Below are positions 7,050-13,660 of a stretch of 16,557 bases of DNA, piece after piece (position 1 is the stretch's first letter; each line of letters opens with the position of its first letter). This DNA is from CAYFJO01 sp964343305. Its GTDB lineage: Bacteria > Planctomycetota > Planctomycetia > Pirellulales > Pirellulaceae. The stretch covers positions 1 to 16,557 of the forward strand of contig CAYFJO010000224.1 of NCBI GenBank assembly GCA_964343305.1. Reading direction: 5' to 3'. The notes below the pieces were generated by a model. That model made no database searches and was not told where the DNA came from. It worked only from the letters and a program-made list of their open reading frames with translations. The position numbers were made by a program, and so were the translations under genes.

Positions 7050-8363
7050 ATGTATAGACTCCTGCTCATTTTCGCCCTCTCTTTTTCCATGGTTTCGAAT
7101 TCGAACGCCGATTGGCCGCAATTTCGCGGTCCCGATGGACAGGGCGTGGCGCGAAATGCCAACATCCCGTTGACCTGGAGCGAATCCGAAAACGTGTCGT
7201 GGGCCGTCAAAATTCCCGGCAAAGGCTGGTCGTCCCCGGTCGTCCAGGGTGATCGAATTTGGCTGACCACCGCCGTCACATCCGAGCCGACGGAAGAACA
7301 AATCAAAACGCAGCTTGAAAAGTCGACACTCGACGAGAAACAGTTCACTCGCCGCCAAGTCGCCGGGACGGTTTTGCTGCGCGTGATGTGTCTTGATCGA
7401 AAGTCTGGCAGCATCGAACACGATATTGAATTTGCCAACGTCGATTCGCCCGAAGCGATTCACATCGGCAACTCGTACGCATCGCCGACGCCAGTGATCG
7501 AAGGAGACCAGCTGTACGTACACTTTGGCATCGACGGCACGGCTTGCATCGACACAAGAACCGGCAAAGTGCTGTGGCGACGAGCGGTTGATGTATTTTA
7601 CAGTGTCGGTGTCGGCAGTTCGCCGGTCCTGTACAAAGATCTGTTGATTCTGATTTGCGACGGCGTCGACAAGCAGTTCATCATCGCGCTCAACAAAGAG
7701 ACTGGCGAACGCGTCTGGCGAACCGATCGCCCACCAATCCGTGCCCCGGATGGCCAACAGAAAAAAGCGTACTCAACGCCGTTGGTGATCCACCACGAAG
7801 GCCGCGACCAATTGATTTGTCCCGGATCGCAATGGTTCATTTCGTACGACCCGCTTACGGGCAAAGAAATCTGGCGTGTCGATCATGGCTCGGGTTTTTC
7901 ACTCATCCCACGCCCCGTTTTCGGTGACGGCATTGTTTACGTGTGTACTGGATACGGCCGCCCCGAGTTATGGGCCATCCGAGTCGACGGCAAAGGCGAC
8001 GTGACCGAAACGCACGTCGAGTGGACAGAGAAAAGTCAAATCTCGAACAATCCGTCGCCGCTGTTGGTCGACGATCTGATTTTCGTTATCAGCGACAATG
8101 GCATCGCCAGTTGCCTTGACGCAAGAACGGGCGAAACCCATTGGAAAGAACGCATCGGCGGCAATCATTCCGCATCGCCGGTTTATGCAAGCGGCCGCGT
8201 CTACTTCTTCAATCACGAAGGCGAAACCACGGCTGTCAAGGCATCGTCCGAATTCGAAAGCCTTGCCACCAGCACGATCGAAGGGCAACTGATGGCTTCG
8301 CCCGCGGTGTTAAAGTCGTGTCTGATCTTGCGCTCGGACACCAAGCTTTATTGCGTTGAATAA
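7050..8363 (+). CDS. Secreted PQQ-like beta-propeller repeat protein
   Basis: A 437-residue exported protein. Residues 1-20 form a signal peptide with probable cleavage after SNA. The mature protein starts DWPQFRGPDGQGVA, the opening seen in many planctomycete PQQ-like/outer-membrane-protein-assembly-factor-B-like propellers. Blades are marked by the recurring pattern of a Gly-x-x-x-Trp strand end: TRTGKVLWRR, KETGERVWRT, PLTGKEIWRV and ARTGETHWKE, plus GWSSPVVQGDRIWLTT. Each blade has the SPVVxGDxIY-type strand. Such propellers may bind PQQ in dehydrogenases, but this protein lacks an attached cytochrome or dehydrogenase-specific domain, so a binding or scaffold role is as likely. The ATG at 7050 has GAGG 5 bases upstream and opens on the signal peptide; the longer frame from 6984 puts 22 unlikely residues before it. 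It is possibly cotranscribed with the creatininase-family gene. Confidence 0.9.
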   Translation: MYRLLLIFALSFSMVSNSNADWPQFRGPDGQGVARNANIPLTWSESENVSWAVKIPGKGWSSPVVQGDRIWLTTAVTSEPTEEQIKTQLEKSTLDEKQFTRRQVAGTVLLRVMCLDRKSGSIEHDIEFANVDSPEAIHIGNSYASPTPVIEGDQLYVHFGIDGTACIDTRTGKVLWRRAVDVFYSVGVGSSPVLYKDLLILICDGVDKQFIIALNKETGERVWRTDRPPIRAPDGQQKKAYSTPLVIHHEGRDQLICPGSQWFISYDPLTGKEIWRVDHGSGFSLIPRPVFGDGIVYVCTGYGRPELWAIRVDGKGDVTETHVEWTEKSQISNNPSPLLVDDLIFVISDNGIASCLDARTGETHWKERIGGNHSASPVYASGRVYFFNHEGETTAVKASSEFESLATSTIEGQLMASPAVLKSCLILRSDTKLYCVE

Positions 8364-8412
8364 ATGGCATCTCTATGGGACAGCACGAGCGAGCCGCGGT
8401 CAACGATTCCTA

Positions 8413-8454
8413 GACAATTAGACCTGTCCCGTTTTCCCATTCCCGGTTCTGTCC
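8413..8454. repeat. Possible dispersed repeat fragment over a gene end
   Basis: The stretch begins GACAATTAGACCTGTCCCG and continues with runs of TTTTCCC and TTCCC to GTTCTGTCC. It is low in complexity, and I recall similar GGGACAGGTCTAATTGTC-type sequences as dispersed bacterial repeats near REP-associated transposases. There is no second copy in the window. It contains the stop codon (8418-8420) and the last dozen codons of the small gene on the minus strand. The call rests on recollection and is weak. Confidence 0.3.
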
Positions 8455-8711
8455 AAATATTCTTGAAGCAACTTAATCCATTCACGGCGACCGGGACAAA
8501 CTGCGACGGCGAAAGCAATGGCTTGAATTCCTCGTTCGAGCATCTTCTCCTTTAAACATCGTCGAGCCAGTTTGGCCATCGCTGGCCCTTCATTGCGAGT
8601 GAGTCGCGAAAGAATCTCCCGCTCGGCCTCTTGTTCTTGATCAGAATAATAATAGGCGTCTTTGCGTAAACGAATTCTGCGATACGGAAATCGACTATTG
8701 GAATTTGCCAT
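8418..8711 (-). CDS. Small basic hypothetical protein
   Basis: A 97-residue frame starting MANSNSRFPYRRIRLRKDAY. It has a basic N-terminus and a central helical region (EAEREILSRLTRNEGPAMAKLARRCLKEKMLERGIQ, quoted in parts: EAEREILSRL, AMAKLARRCLKEK, LERGIQAIAFAVAVCPG). I do not recognise a family. A GGAAG at 8716-8720 lies four bases before the ATG at 8711, and the codons read like a real gene. The last residues (DRTGNGKTGQV) come from a low-complexity stretch that may be a dispersed repeat, so the natural C-terminus may have been replaced. It converges with the propeller gene, with a gap of 54 bases, and lies downstream of the mnmG remnant on the same strand. Confidence 0.55.
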   Translation of the reverse strand: MANSNSRFPYRRIRLRKDAYYYSDQEQEAEREILSRLTRNEGPAMAKLARRCLKEKMLERGIQAIAFAVAVCPGRREWIKLLQEYLDRTGNGKTGQV

Positions 8712-8881
8712 GAATCTTCCAATCTAAGATTTGGGCGACAGACGAGTCTTGAATGGATCATGTACTTGCTCGGTCATTGAGAATTAGTCGAATGGTTCGT
8801 CAGTACGTTGACAATACGAAAGGGGATTAAGTTCAATAAACGCCTCGCTTATACTGATGATGCATCATTTTACTTTGACTT

Positions 8882-9116
8882 TCATTCCAAATGAACCATC
8901 AGCAGTGCGATTTCGACTGGGGTGATGCCGCTGAATCGGTCGGTTTGGGCGAGACTGACTGCGCGGATTTCTTGAGAGCTTCTTGTGGGCTTCGGTTCGG
9001 AGGTGGGAGATCTGGGCGTAGTCGAACTGCTCTGGGATTCGTTTTTCCGCCAAGCGATGTTGGCGGGCGATTTGGAATTCTTGCCGCGCGATGTAGCCTG
9101 AGTATTTCACATCGTA
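8882..9116 (-). pseudogene. mnmG: Frameshifted 3' remnant of mnmG (gidA)
   Basis: On the minus strand, 9116 down to 8973 encodes YDVKYSGYIARQ, then FQIARQHRLAEKRIPEQFDY and AQISHLRTEAHKKLS. This matches the C-terminal region of MnmG, the FAD enzyme that with MnmE makes cmnm5U34 in tRNA; E. coli MnmG has DVKYAGYIARQQDEI at the same point. After codon TCA (8973-8975) the frame must shift by one base (near 8972). The continuation EIRAVSLAQTDRFSGITP and then VEIALLMVHLE, followed by TGA at 8882-8884, matches the family's QASRISGVTPA ending. So about 78 codons of the MnmG C-terminus are present, broken by a frameshift, and the other 550 or so residues are absent. Immediately upstream (9117-9121) the HNH gene's stop codon begins. 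An intact mnmG is expected elsewhere in the genome. Confidence 0.9.
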
Positions 9117-9121
9117 CCCAC

Positions 9122-9538
9122 TCAGTCGTCGTACGGTGGAAAAAGATCGAACAACTCTTCGGCTTGGCGAATCTTGATTCTGCGTTCATGGTTGAGGCCA
9201 AGCGCCTCGATGGTCGCTTGGCCAACAGACGATTGAGCGACGATGTGATAGCCCTCCCAGCGAAAATGGTCGCGCCAGTTGTCGGTGCGTGGCTGAAAGA
9301 GTGGCACCACTTCGCCGCGCTCAGATGAGGGCACCTCGACGCGATTTGATTTGTGCAGATTGCAACTCGGACATGCCCAGGCGAGATTGTCGAGTTGCGA
9401 TGGTCCGCCACGAGAGCGCGGGATGATGTGTTCGACATGAAACGTGGCCCCTTGCAGCGATTGGTGCATCCGGCAGTATTCACATCTCCCCTCGGCACGC
9501 TGCTGGACGTTTTGTTCGATCTCGCTCCACGAGGTCAT
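9122..9538 (-). CDS. HNH endonuclease
   Basis: A 138-residue protein with a compact HNH nuclease domain near its N-terminus. Cys19 and Cys22 (GRCEYCRM) and Cys56 and Cys59 (ACPSCNLHKSN) form the structural zinc site. FHVEHIIPRSRGG (His34, Glu36, His37) is the first part of the HNH motif, Asn51 in DNLAWAC is the central residue, and His62 in NLHKSN ends it. The last 70 residues (NWRDHFRWEGYHIVAQSS and on) are typical of a stand-alone HNH group common in cyanobacteria and planctomycetes. It probably cuts DNA with a divalent metal; its biological role is unknown. Its ATG overlaps the TGA of the preceding 72-residue gene by four bases (ATGA), indicating translational coupling. The stop codon lies only a few bases from the mnmG remnant. 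Confidence 0.93.
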   Translation of the reverse strand: MTSWSEIEQNVQQRAEGRCEYCRMHQSLQGATFHVEHIIPRSRGGPSQLDNLAWACPSCNLHKSNRVEVPSSERGEVVPLFQPRTDNWRDHFRWEGYHIVAQSSVGQATIEALGLNHERRIKIRQAEELFDLFPPYDD

Positions 9539-9753
9539 TCGGGTTTGCGCCCCAGCAAGTGTAACGCTTCCGCTCGCACCAACGAAAGCCGTTCGCTCAA
9601 TTCCACCAAAGATTCCAAATCGGTACGCTCGGATTCCGTCAATAATCCGTCGTTATTGCGATCCATCAGGTCTTGCAAACGCTGGTCCGTCTTGGGTGGC
9701 AGACGCAGGTCGCTTACGGTTTGAACCCAATCGAGAGGTGCGTCTATGCTCAT
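9535..9753 (-). CDS. Small partner protein of the HNH nuclease
   Basis: A 72-residue acidic, helical protein, whose core is LPPKTDQRLQDLMDRNNDG followed by LLTESERTDLESLVELSERL. I recall the same kind of small protein (with an LMDRNN-G-LT-E-E-LE core) directly before stand-alone HNH nucleases in cyanobacteria and other planctomycetes. DRNNDGLLTESE at residues 31-42 fits the spacing of an EF-hand loop, but may only be a turn between two helices. AAGGAG at 9762-9767 precedes the ATG at 9753 by 8 bases, and the stop overlaps the HNH start. Coupling and small size would suit an antitoxin, inhibitor or specificity partner, but this is inference; there is no DNA-binding motif I can recognise. Confidence 0.8.
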   Translation of the reverse strand: MSIDAPLDWVQTVSDLRLPPKTDQRLQDLMDRNNDGLLTESERTDLESLVELSERLSLVRAEALHLLGRKPE

Positions 9754-9824
9754 AACGATGTCTCCTTTAGGTCAGGCCTATGAGAAAGCGTGTTCTCGCT
9801 CATCAAGGATCCAATCACGAATTC

Positions 9825-9833
9825 ATTGTAACA
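9825..9833 (-). promoter_or_regulatory. Candidate extended -10 promoter for the HNH module
   Basis: On the minus strand TGTTACAAT (9833 to 9825) has the TGn extension and a good -10 hexamer TACAAT. No good -35 lies 17 bases upstream. It would start transcription near 9817, 64 bases before the small partner gene, and would let the module be expressed independently of the sulfatase operon, whose last gene ends at 9855. Confidence 0.35.
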
Positions 9834-9854
9834 TTTCTCGGCACATCGAGTAAC

Positions 9855-11345
9855 TCAATACGTGTGAACCCTCTCCTCGCCCGCACTGACGGTTGCCATC
9901 ACTGCATCGATGTGTTCGCGCAGACGCCGTAGCTTGAAGGAATCTCGCCCCGGCTCGTTCCACAGGTTTTGGAACTCGCCAGGGTCGTCGGTCAAGTCAA
10001 ATAATTCGGCAAGATTGTCTTCGCGGTGGTAGATCGCCAATTTGTATCGTCCATCAAAGGTCATGGTCGCTTGCGTCTGGGTTTCGACCGGGCTGTAACC
10101 GACCGAATCATTGAAGTCGCACACAATTTGCGGCTTGTGAAAACTCGGATCGGCATCGCCGGCCAGAATGGGGAGCAACGATTTGCCTTGAACACGCGCT
10201 GGGACGGGCTGGGATGCCGCCTCTAACAGCGTCGGTGCCAAGTCGACCAGTTCGACGAGTGCGTCGCTTTGCAGGCCGCGCTCGAAGCTCGCCGGACATG
10301 AGAAGATCAGCGGCACGTGAACCGCGCCTTCGAAGAACCGGCAGCCTTTGAAAATCAAACCGTGGTCGCCGAGCAACTCGCCGTGGTCGCTGTGGAAGAG
10401 GATGATCGTGTTTTCAAGCTGGCCGGATTCTTCGAGCATATCCAAGATGCGCCCCAATTGATGATCGATGTGCTCGATCATGGCGTAGTAGGCGGCTTTG
10501 ATGATCTGGCCGTTGAAACTGTCGGGAGCCTTGTAGGTGCGGGCCGATTGCGTGTCGGCTTTGAGCTGGCTTGTATCCGGCATCTTGCCGAAGGGATCGA
10601 CCGCTTCCAACTTCTGTTGACGGATGTTCTGAAAATCGCTTTGTCGCGCGAGGTCGCTCTCCTGAAACAACGGCGGCGGCAGCGTGGCTGGGTCGTAGTG
10701 ATCGAGATATTCGGCGGGCGGATCAAACGGAGGGTGCGGATCAAACGGGTTGATGCTCATCAACCACGGGCCGTCGCGTGGTTCGGTGATGAACCTAATC
10801 GCCATGTCGCTGCACCACGTGACTTGATGCAATTCACTTGGGATGCCGGGGCCACAGAAACTCGCGCGCGTTTCATACAACTCGACGGGATCAACTCCCT
10901 GTTCATTTCGCAACCACTGGTAATACGTGTTGCGATCGTCGGCATCATCTGGATAGGGCAGGTTGCTGTAATAGAATGCCCGGTAGCCATCGTCGTAACG
11001 CTGTTCACCTTTCTTGGCCGTGGAAAGATGGAGTTTTCCGGCGAGACCGCAATCGTAGCCCGCATTGGCGAGTAATCTGGTTACGAGAACTTCGTCAGAT
11101 GGAAACTGCGCGTGGCCATTGCGATAGACTTGCGTGGTTGCCGGATAACGGCCGGTAAGGAAGCTTGAGCGGCTGGGGGTACAGATTGGGTTTTGGCAGT
11201 AGGCTTGTGTGAACGCTACGCCGTTTTGCACCAGGCGATCAAGGTTTGGCGTGCGGATGTATGGATTTCCCAGCGCGGCGATGGTGTCGTAACGTTGGGC
11301 ATCCGCGCAGTACCAGAGGATATTCGGTTGAAAATCGATAGACAT
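9855..11345 (-). CDS. Type I (formylglycine) sulfatase without signal peptide
   Basis: A 496-residue arylsulfatase-type hydrolase that removes sulfate from an organic ester. The catalytic signature CTPSRSSFLTGRYP places the Cys converted to formylglycine at residue 55. ILWYCADAQRYDT holds the first metal-binding Asp15, with Ala16 and Gln17 in place of the usual second Asp. GKLHL supplies the Lys and His. HSDHGELLGDHGL in the C-terminal part supplies the Asp and His of the metal site. The length and the C-terminal LFDLTDDPGEFQNLW motif are those of complete family members. Most planctomycete sulfatases carry an export signal, but this protein begins MSIDFQPNILWY, so it is probably cytoplasmic. 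Its ATG lies one base after the TGA of the SDR gene, so the two are almost certainly translated as a pair. The substrate is unknown; a sulfated sugar or sugar-derived compound is likely. Confidence 0.93.
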   Translation of the reverse strand: MSIDFQPNILWYCADAQRYDTIAALGNPYIRTPNLDRLVQNGVAFTQAYCQNPICTPSRSSFLTGRYPATTQVYRNGHAQFPSDEVLVTRLLANAGYDCGLAGKLHLSTAKKGEQRYDDGYRAFYYSNLPYPDDADDRNTYYQWLRNEQGVDPVELYETRASFCGPGIPSELHQVTWCSDMAIRFITEPRDGPWLMSINPFDPHPPFDPPAEYLDHYDPATLPPPLFQESDLARQSDFQNIRQQKLEAVDPFGKMPDTSQLKADTQSARTYKAPDSFNGQIIKAAYYAMIEHIDHQLGRILDMLEESGQLENTIILFHSDHGELLGDHGLIFKGCRFFEGAVHVPLIFSCPASFERGLQSDALVELVDLAPTLLEAASQPVPARVQGKSLLPILAGDADPSFHKPQIVCDFNDSVGYSPVETQTQATMTFDGRYKLAIYHREDNLAELFDLTDDPGEFQNLWNEPGRDSFKLRRLREHIDAVMATVSAGEERVHTY

Positions 11346-11346
11346 G

Positions 11347-12192
11347 TCAGCCGTCGTTTGAATTCGCGTTCTGAGATTGTTGCGATTCCGTCAGACGAGC
11401 TAACAACTGCCAATCGGCATCTGGCTGCTGCCAGATGCTCATGCCGCCATCGACTAGCAACATATGGCCATGAACGTGGCGGGCAGCGTCACTGACCATG
11501 TAAACGGCACCGTCGCCGCAAACGTCTGAATGGGGCACTTCGCCGTTGGGTGTGTGCAGACACATCCATTGTTTGAAGTTGGCGTCTTCGTCGATGATCG
11601 CTGTCAGCGGCGTGCGGACCAGGCCGGGGGCGAGTCCGTTGACACGGATGTTGTGCGGAGCGAGTTCGACGCACAATGTTTTGATCATCATTTCGACCGC
11701 GCCCTTTGACGTGTCGTAGCCCGAGTGTGTTGGCTCGGCCATGCGGCCGTTGATCGAGCCGATCATCAGAACGCGGCCGGCGGTTCTGTTTGCGACCCAA
11801 TGTTTGGCGAAGCGTTGAGTGAGAAAGAACGGCGAAAAGACGTTGAGCCGCATCGTCCGTTCGAAGCGCGTCAGGTCCATTTCCAGGTACGGCACGTCGT
11901 CGTAAGTGCCGGCGTTGTTGACCAGGATGTCGATCGATGGGTTGGCTTCGATGGCCTTGGAAAAAACCTCTTCGACGGACGATTCGGTAGGGCCGGACAG
12001 GTCGCTGGTGATGAAGGAAGCTTCGACGCCCGCACAGCGGCAATGCTCGACCACTTCGTCGGACAATTCGCCCTGCTGGCGGCCATGAACCACAACGTCG
12101 GCACCGGCTTGGGCAAAGGCTTGGACGATCGAACGGCCGACGCCTTTGGTCGAGCCGGTGACCAGCGCTGCGTGTCCTTTGAGATCAATCAT
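11347..12192 (-). CDS. Short-chain dehydrogenase/reductase
   Basis: A 281-residue classical SDR. The cofactor motif TGSTKGVG (residues 12-19) opens the Rossmann fold, Arg38 after the second strand favours NADP(H), and NNAG is at 92-95. The catalytic tetrad is Asn117, Ser146, Tyr159 and Lys163 (GSINGRMAEP, GYDTSK). The PGLVRTPL substrate-loop motif and the VDGGMSIW ending are typical of the fabG/gluconate or 3-oxoacyl reductase-like branch. The ATG at 12192 is preceded by AAAGGA (12200-12205); a longer frame from 12222 lacks such a site. It is the first gene of a two-gene operon with the sulfatase. With that neighbour a sugar or sugar-alcohol oxidation step on the desulfated product is plausible, but the substrate cannot be read from the sequence. 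A tail of about 25 residues (ADWQLLARLTESQQSQN and on) exceeds the classical fold. Confidence 0.93.
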   Translation of the reverse strand: MIDLKGHAALVTGSTKGVGRSIVQAFAQAGADVVVHGRQQGELSDEVVEHCRCAGVEASFITSDLSGPTESSVEEVFSKAIEANPSIDILVNNAGTYDDVPYLEMDLTRFERTMRLNVFSPFFLTQRFAKHWVANRTAGRVLMIGSINGRMAEPTHSGYDTSKGAVEMMIKTLCVELAPHNIRVNGLAPGLVRTPLTAIIDEDANFKQWMCLHTPNGEVPHSDVCGDGAVYMVSDAARHVHGHMLLVDGGMSIWQQPDADWQLLARLTESQQSQNANSNDG

Positions 12193-12247
12193 GCCATTTT
12201 CCTTTGTCAAAGAATGTGGCACTTATGATATCAAATCAACAACGCAA

Positions 12248-12280
12248 AACACCCCGGCTGTTTGGAGCAGCCGGGGTGTT
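12248..12280 (-). terminator. Stem-loop terminator of the secreted-protein gene
   Basis: A perfect 13-bp GC-rich stem (AACACCCCGGCTG, 7-base loop, CAGCCGGGGTGTT) is followed on the minus strand by TTTTGCGTTGTTG. It lies 85 bases past the stop of the secreted protein gene at 12365 and upstream of the SDR gene, so it should insulate the SDR-sulfatase operon. Confidence 0.8.
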
Positions 12281-12294
12281 GAATTCTGCATTGC

Positions 12295-12357
12295 TGTAGG
12301 ACGGATTTCCAATCCGTCCGCTCCCGTCATCTGGACGGATTGGAAATCCGTCCTACA
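12295..12357. repeat. Perfect 25-bp paired inverted repeat, family B
   Basis: The arms 12295-12319 and 12333-12357 are perfect reverse complements with a 13-base spacer. Each arm is also a hairpin: nine bases GGACGGATT, loop TCC or GGA, then AATCCGTCC. The arm ends are TGTAGG and CCTACA. It lies seven bases after the stop codon of the secreted protein gene. I recall GGACGGATT...AATCCGTCC elements as recurrent in planctomycete genomes; in this window it occurs at one locus only. Confidence 0.95.
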
Positions 12358-12364
12358 TCAAATT

Positions 12365-13345
12365 TTAACGCACGACATACACAGACGGATCGTCGATGAT
12401 CAGGCGCGAGGACCACGTCTTGTTGTCGTCGCCGTTGCACACGTTGAAAAAGAAGGTGCGGAATCTCAGCGGTTGGTAGCCATACGGCCGATGCGACGCG
12501 ATGTGATCTTCCTTCGTCAAATCCTGAACGCCCGGCTTGGCATAGTAATGAACCCTGCCATCGCGTGAGAGTGAAATACCCAGTGTCCACCAGCCAGTGC
12601 GGTCGAGTTGTTTGCCTTTGTATTCGCCGCCGCGGGATGTGGCGCGAATGCGAATGTAGGCATAGTCGTGATCCTTGCCCGTGGCCTTCTTGCCTTCTTT
12701 GCTTTGAAAGTCGATGAACATGCCGGGCCAATAGATGCCGTCGAAGCCTTCGTCTTTTGAGCTGCTGAACAGTCCGCCGCCCTTGGCCGGTCTTGGATAG
12801 GTTTCCAGCGCGATACGAAATGCGAAATGACAACCGGTGCGATTTTCCCATTGGTCAACAGGCGGGAAGAACACGCGCGTCACGACGCTGGGCTCGCGAG
12901 AAGTGGCGATCTTGCCAAAGCGGTACATGACGTCACAGATGAAATCGTCTTGCTGTTGTTGATAGGTGGGACGGCCTTTGACGCCGGTGTAAAGCGATTG
13001 CAGTGCCAGCGATCCGGTGCTGCCGGGAAGTCCATCCTGGGGCGTGGGGACCCATTTGATGAAATCGGGCTGACCGCGCTTCATGCCTTCGTACCAACGA
13101 CCGTTTTTCGATCGGCCGCTCGGGCCGTTGCTGCGAACCGTTTCGTCTTTGTAGTTGTAAACCTTGGGCAGACGGTAGTTGAATCCCCAGTTGGGATCTT
13201 CAAAGTCGTCGCCGACTTTTGAGATTTTAGTACCAGTGCCCGGAACGACTCCTTGAGCGAACGATGCATTTCCAAGCAGTGGCAGCGTCAGCAGCGACGC
13301 CATGCAAATGCGCAAACCATACGACGAGAGAATTGAGGTCTTCAT
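12365..13345 (-). CDS. Secreted protein of unknown function, probably beta-rich
   Basis: A 326-residue exported protein. An N-terminal signal peptide (MKTSILSSYGLRICMASLLT and on to LGNASFAQ) is probably cleaved after SFA. The mature part starts VVPGTGTKISKVGDDFEDPN, is rich in aromatic residues and Gly, with strands such as CHFAFRIALETY, YIRIRATSRGG and GWWTLGISLSRDG, suggesting a beta-sandwich of the concanavalin or jelly-roll kind. It has no cysteine-rich or catalytic motif that I recognise; three Cys are visible in the mature part. Polysaccharide binding or a lyase-like role is possible but unsupported. The ATG at 13345 has TGGAG 7 bases upstream, and the apparent earlier start at 13357 is a TTG within that region. 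Downstream lie a repeat element and a strong terminator, so the gene is probably a single-gene unit. Confidence 0.82.
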   Translation of the reverse strand: MKTSILSSYGLRICMASLLTLPLLGNASFAQGVVPGTGTKISKVGDDFEDPNWGFNYRLPKVYNYKDETVRSNGPSGRSKNGRWYEGMKRGQPDFIKWVPTPQDGLPGSTGSLALQSLYTGVKGRPTYQQQQDDFICDVMYRFGKIATSREPSVVTRVFFPPVDQWENRTGCHFAFRIALETYPRPAKGGGLFSSSKDEGFDGIYWPGMFIDFQSKEGKKATGKDHDYAYIRIRATSRGGEYKGKQLDRTGWWTLGISLSRDGRVHYYAKPGVQDLTKEDHIASHRPYGYQPLRFRTFFFNVCNGDDNKTWSSRLIIDDPSVYVVR

Positions 13346-13565
13346 GACGAACTCCAAATAGATTTTGGTGGAGTAAACGGGTTTGGCAGAAATTACGGAT
13401 CAACGCGATTACGCGTATAAAAAAAGATATCGGTAACGAGTCGGCAGCAGTCCACACCAATTCGGCAGATCGTCTAGCCGACGCGAGCACGAACGTGCTA
13501 TCACTCGAGATGCTGCTGGCGCATGCGGTGATGTATTGACATTCGTAACATCCCCTCATTCCTAA

Positions 13566-13594
13566 CTTTCGAAGTCTTCTTCGACTTCTGAAGT
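13566..13594. repeat. Family A repeat, single arm (copy 2)
   Basis: The 29 bases CTTTCGAAGTCTTCTTCGAC and onward to TTCTGAAGT match an arm of the element at 6890-6963 at 25 of 29 positions. It is one arm, not a pair: a single hairpin with ACTTTCGAAGT / ACTTCTGAAGT ends. Unlike the other elements it lies in a divergent promoter region, just before the candidate promoter of the DUF4058 gene. Confidence 0.8.
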
Positions 13595-13602
13595 CAGGCG
13601 AG

Positions 13603-13631
13603 TTCGCAGAGTTAGATCTTGCGGGTACAAT
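13603..13631 (+). promoter_or_regulatory. Candidate sigma-70-type promoter for the DUF4058 gene
   Basis: TTCGCA (13603-13608) and TACAAT (13626-13631) are separated by 17 bases. The -10 matches well and the -35 at 4 of 6 positions. Transcription would start near 13638, about 23 bases before the ATG at 13661. Confidence 0.4.
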
Positions 13632-13660
13632 GGAAGTGTCCGGCAAGTTGGAGAGTTACG

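Larger units (their letters stand above)
13346..13660. other. Divergent intergenic region
   Basis: About 315 bases between the divergent secreted-protein and DUF4058 genes. It holds a perfect palindrome ACGCG-ATTA-CGCGT (13403-13416), 58 bases before the secreted gene's start and next to a run of seven As, which could be an operator or a promoter-flanking element. It also holds a family A repeat arm (13566-13594) and a candidate promoter for DUF4058. I see no gene here; an open minus-strand frame from 13646 to 13227 overlaps the secreted protein's signal peptide and is taken as chance. Confidence 0.6.

Noticed and set aside
8865..9110. Open minus-strand frame read as an independent 81-residue gene
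   Set aside because: Its first two thirds are the MnmG C-terminal region, and the true continuation is in another frame; the frame's last part is out-of-frame translation.
10317..11075. 252-residue plus-strand frame
   Set aside because: It is the opposite strand of the sulfatase gene, which has clear catalytic motifs.
11725..12228. 167-residue plus-strand frame opposite the SDR gene
   Set aside because: The minus strand carries the complete SDR catalytic motifs; no evidence for a second coding strand.
13227..13646. 139-residue minus-strand frame
   Set aside because: It overlaps the signal peptide and ribosome binding site of the secreted protein gene and a repeat element; its composition is not protein-like.
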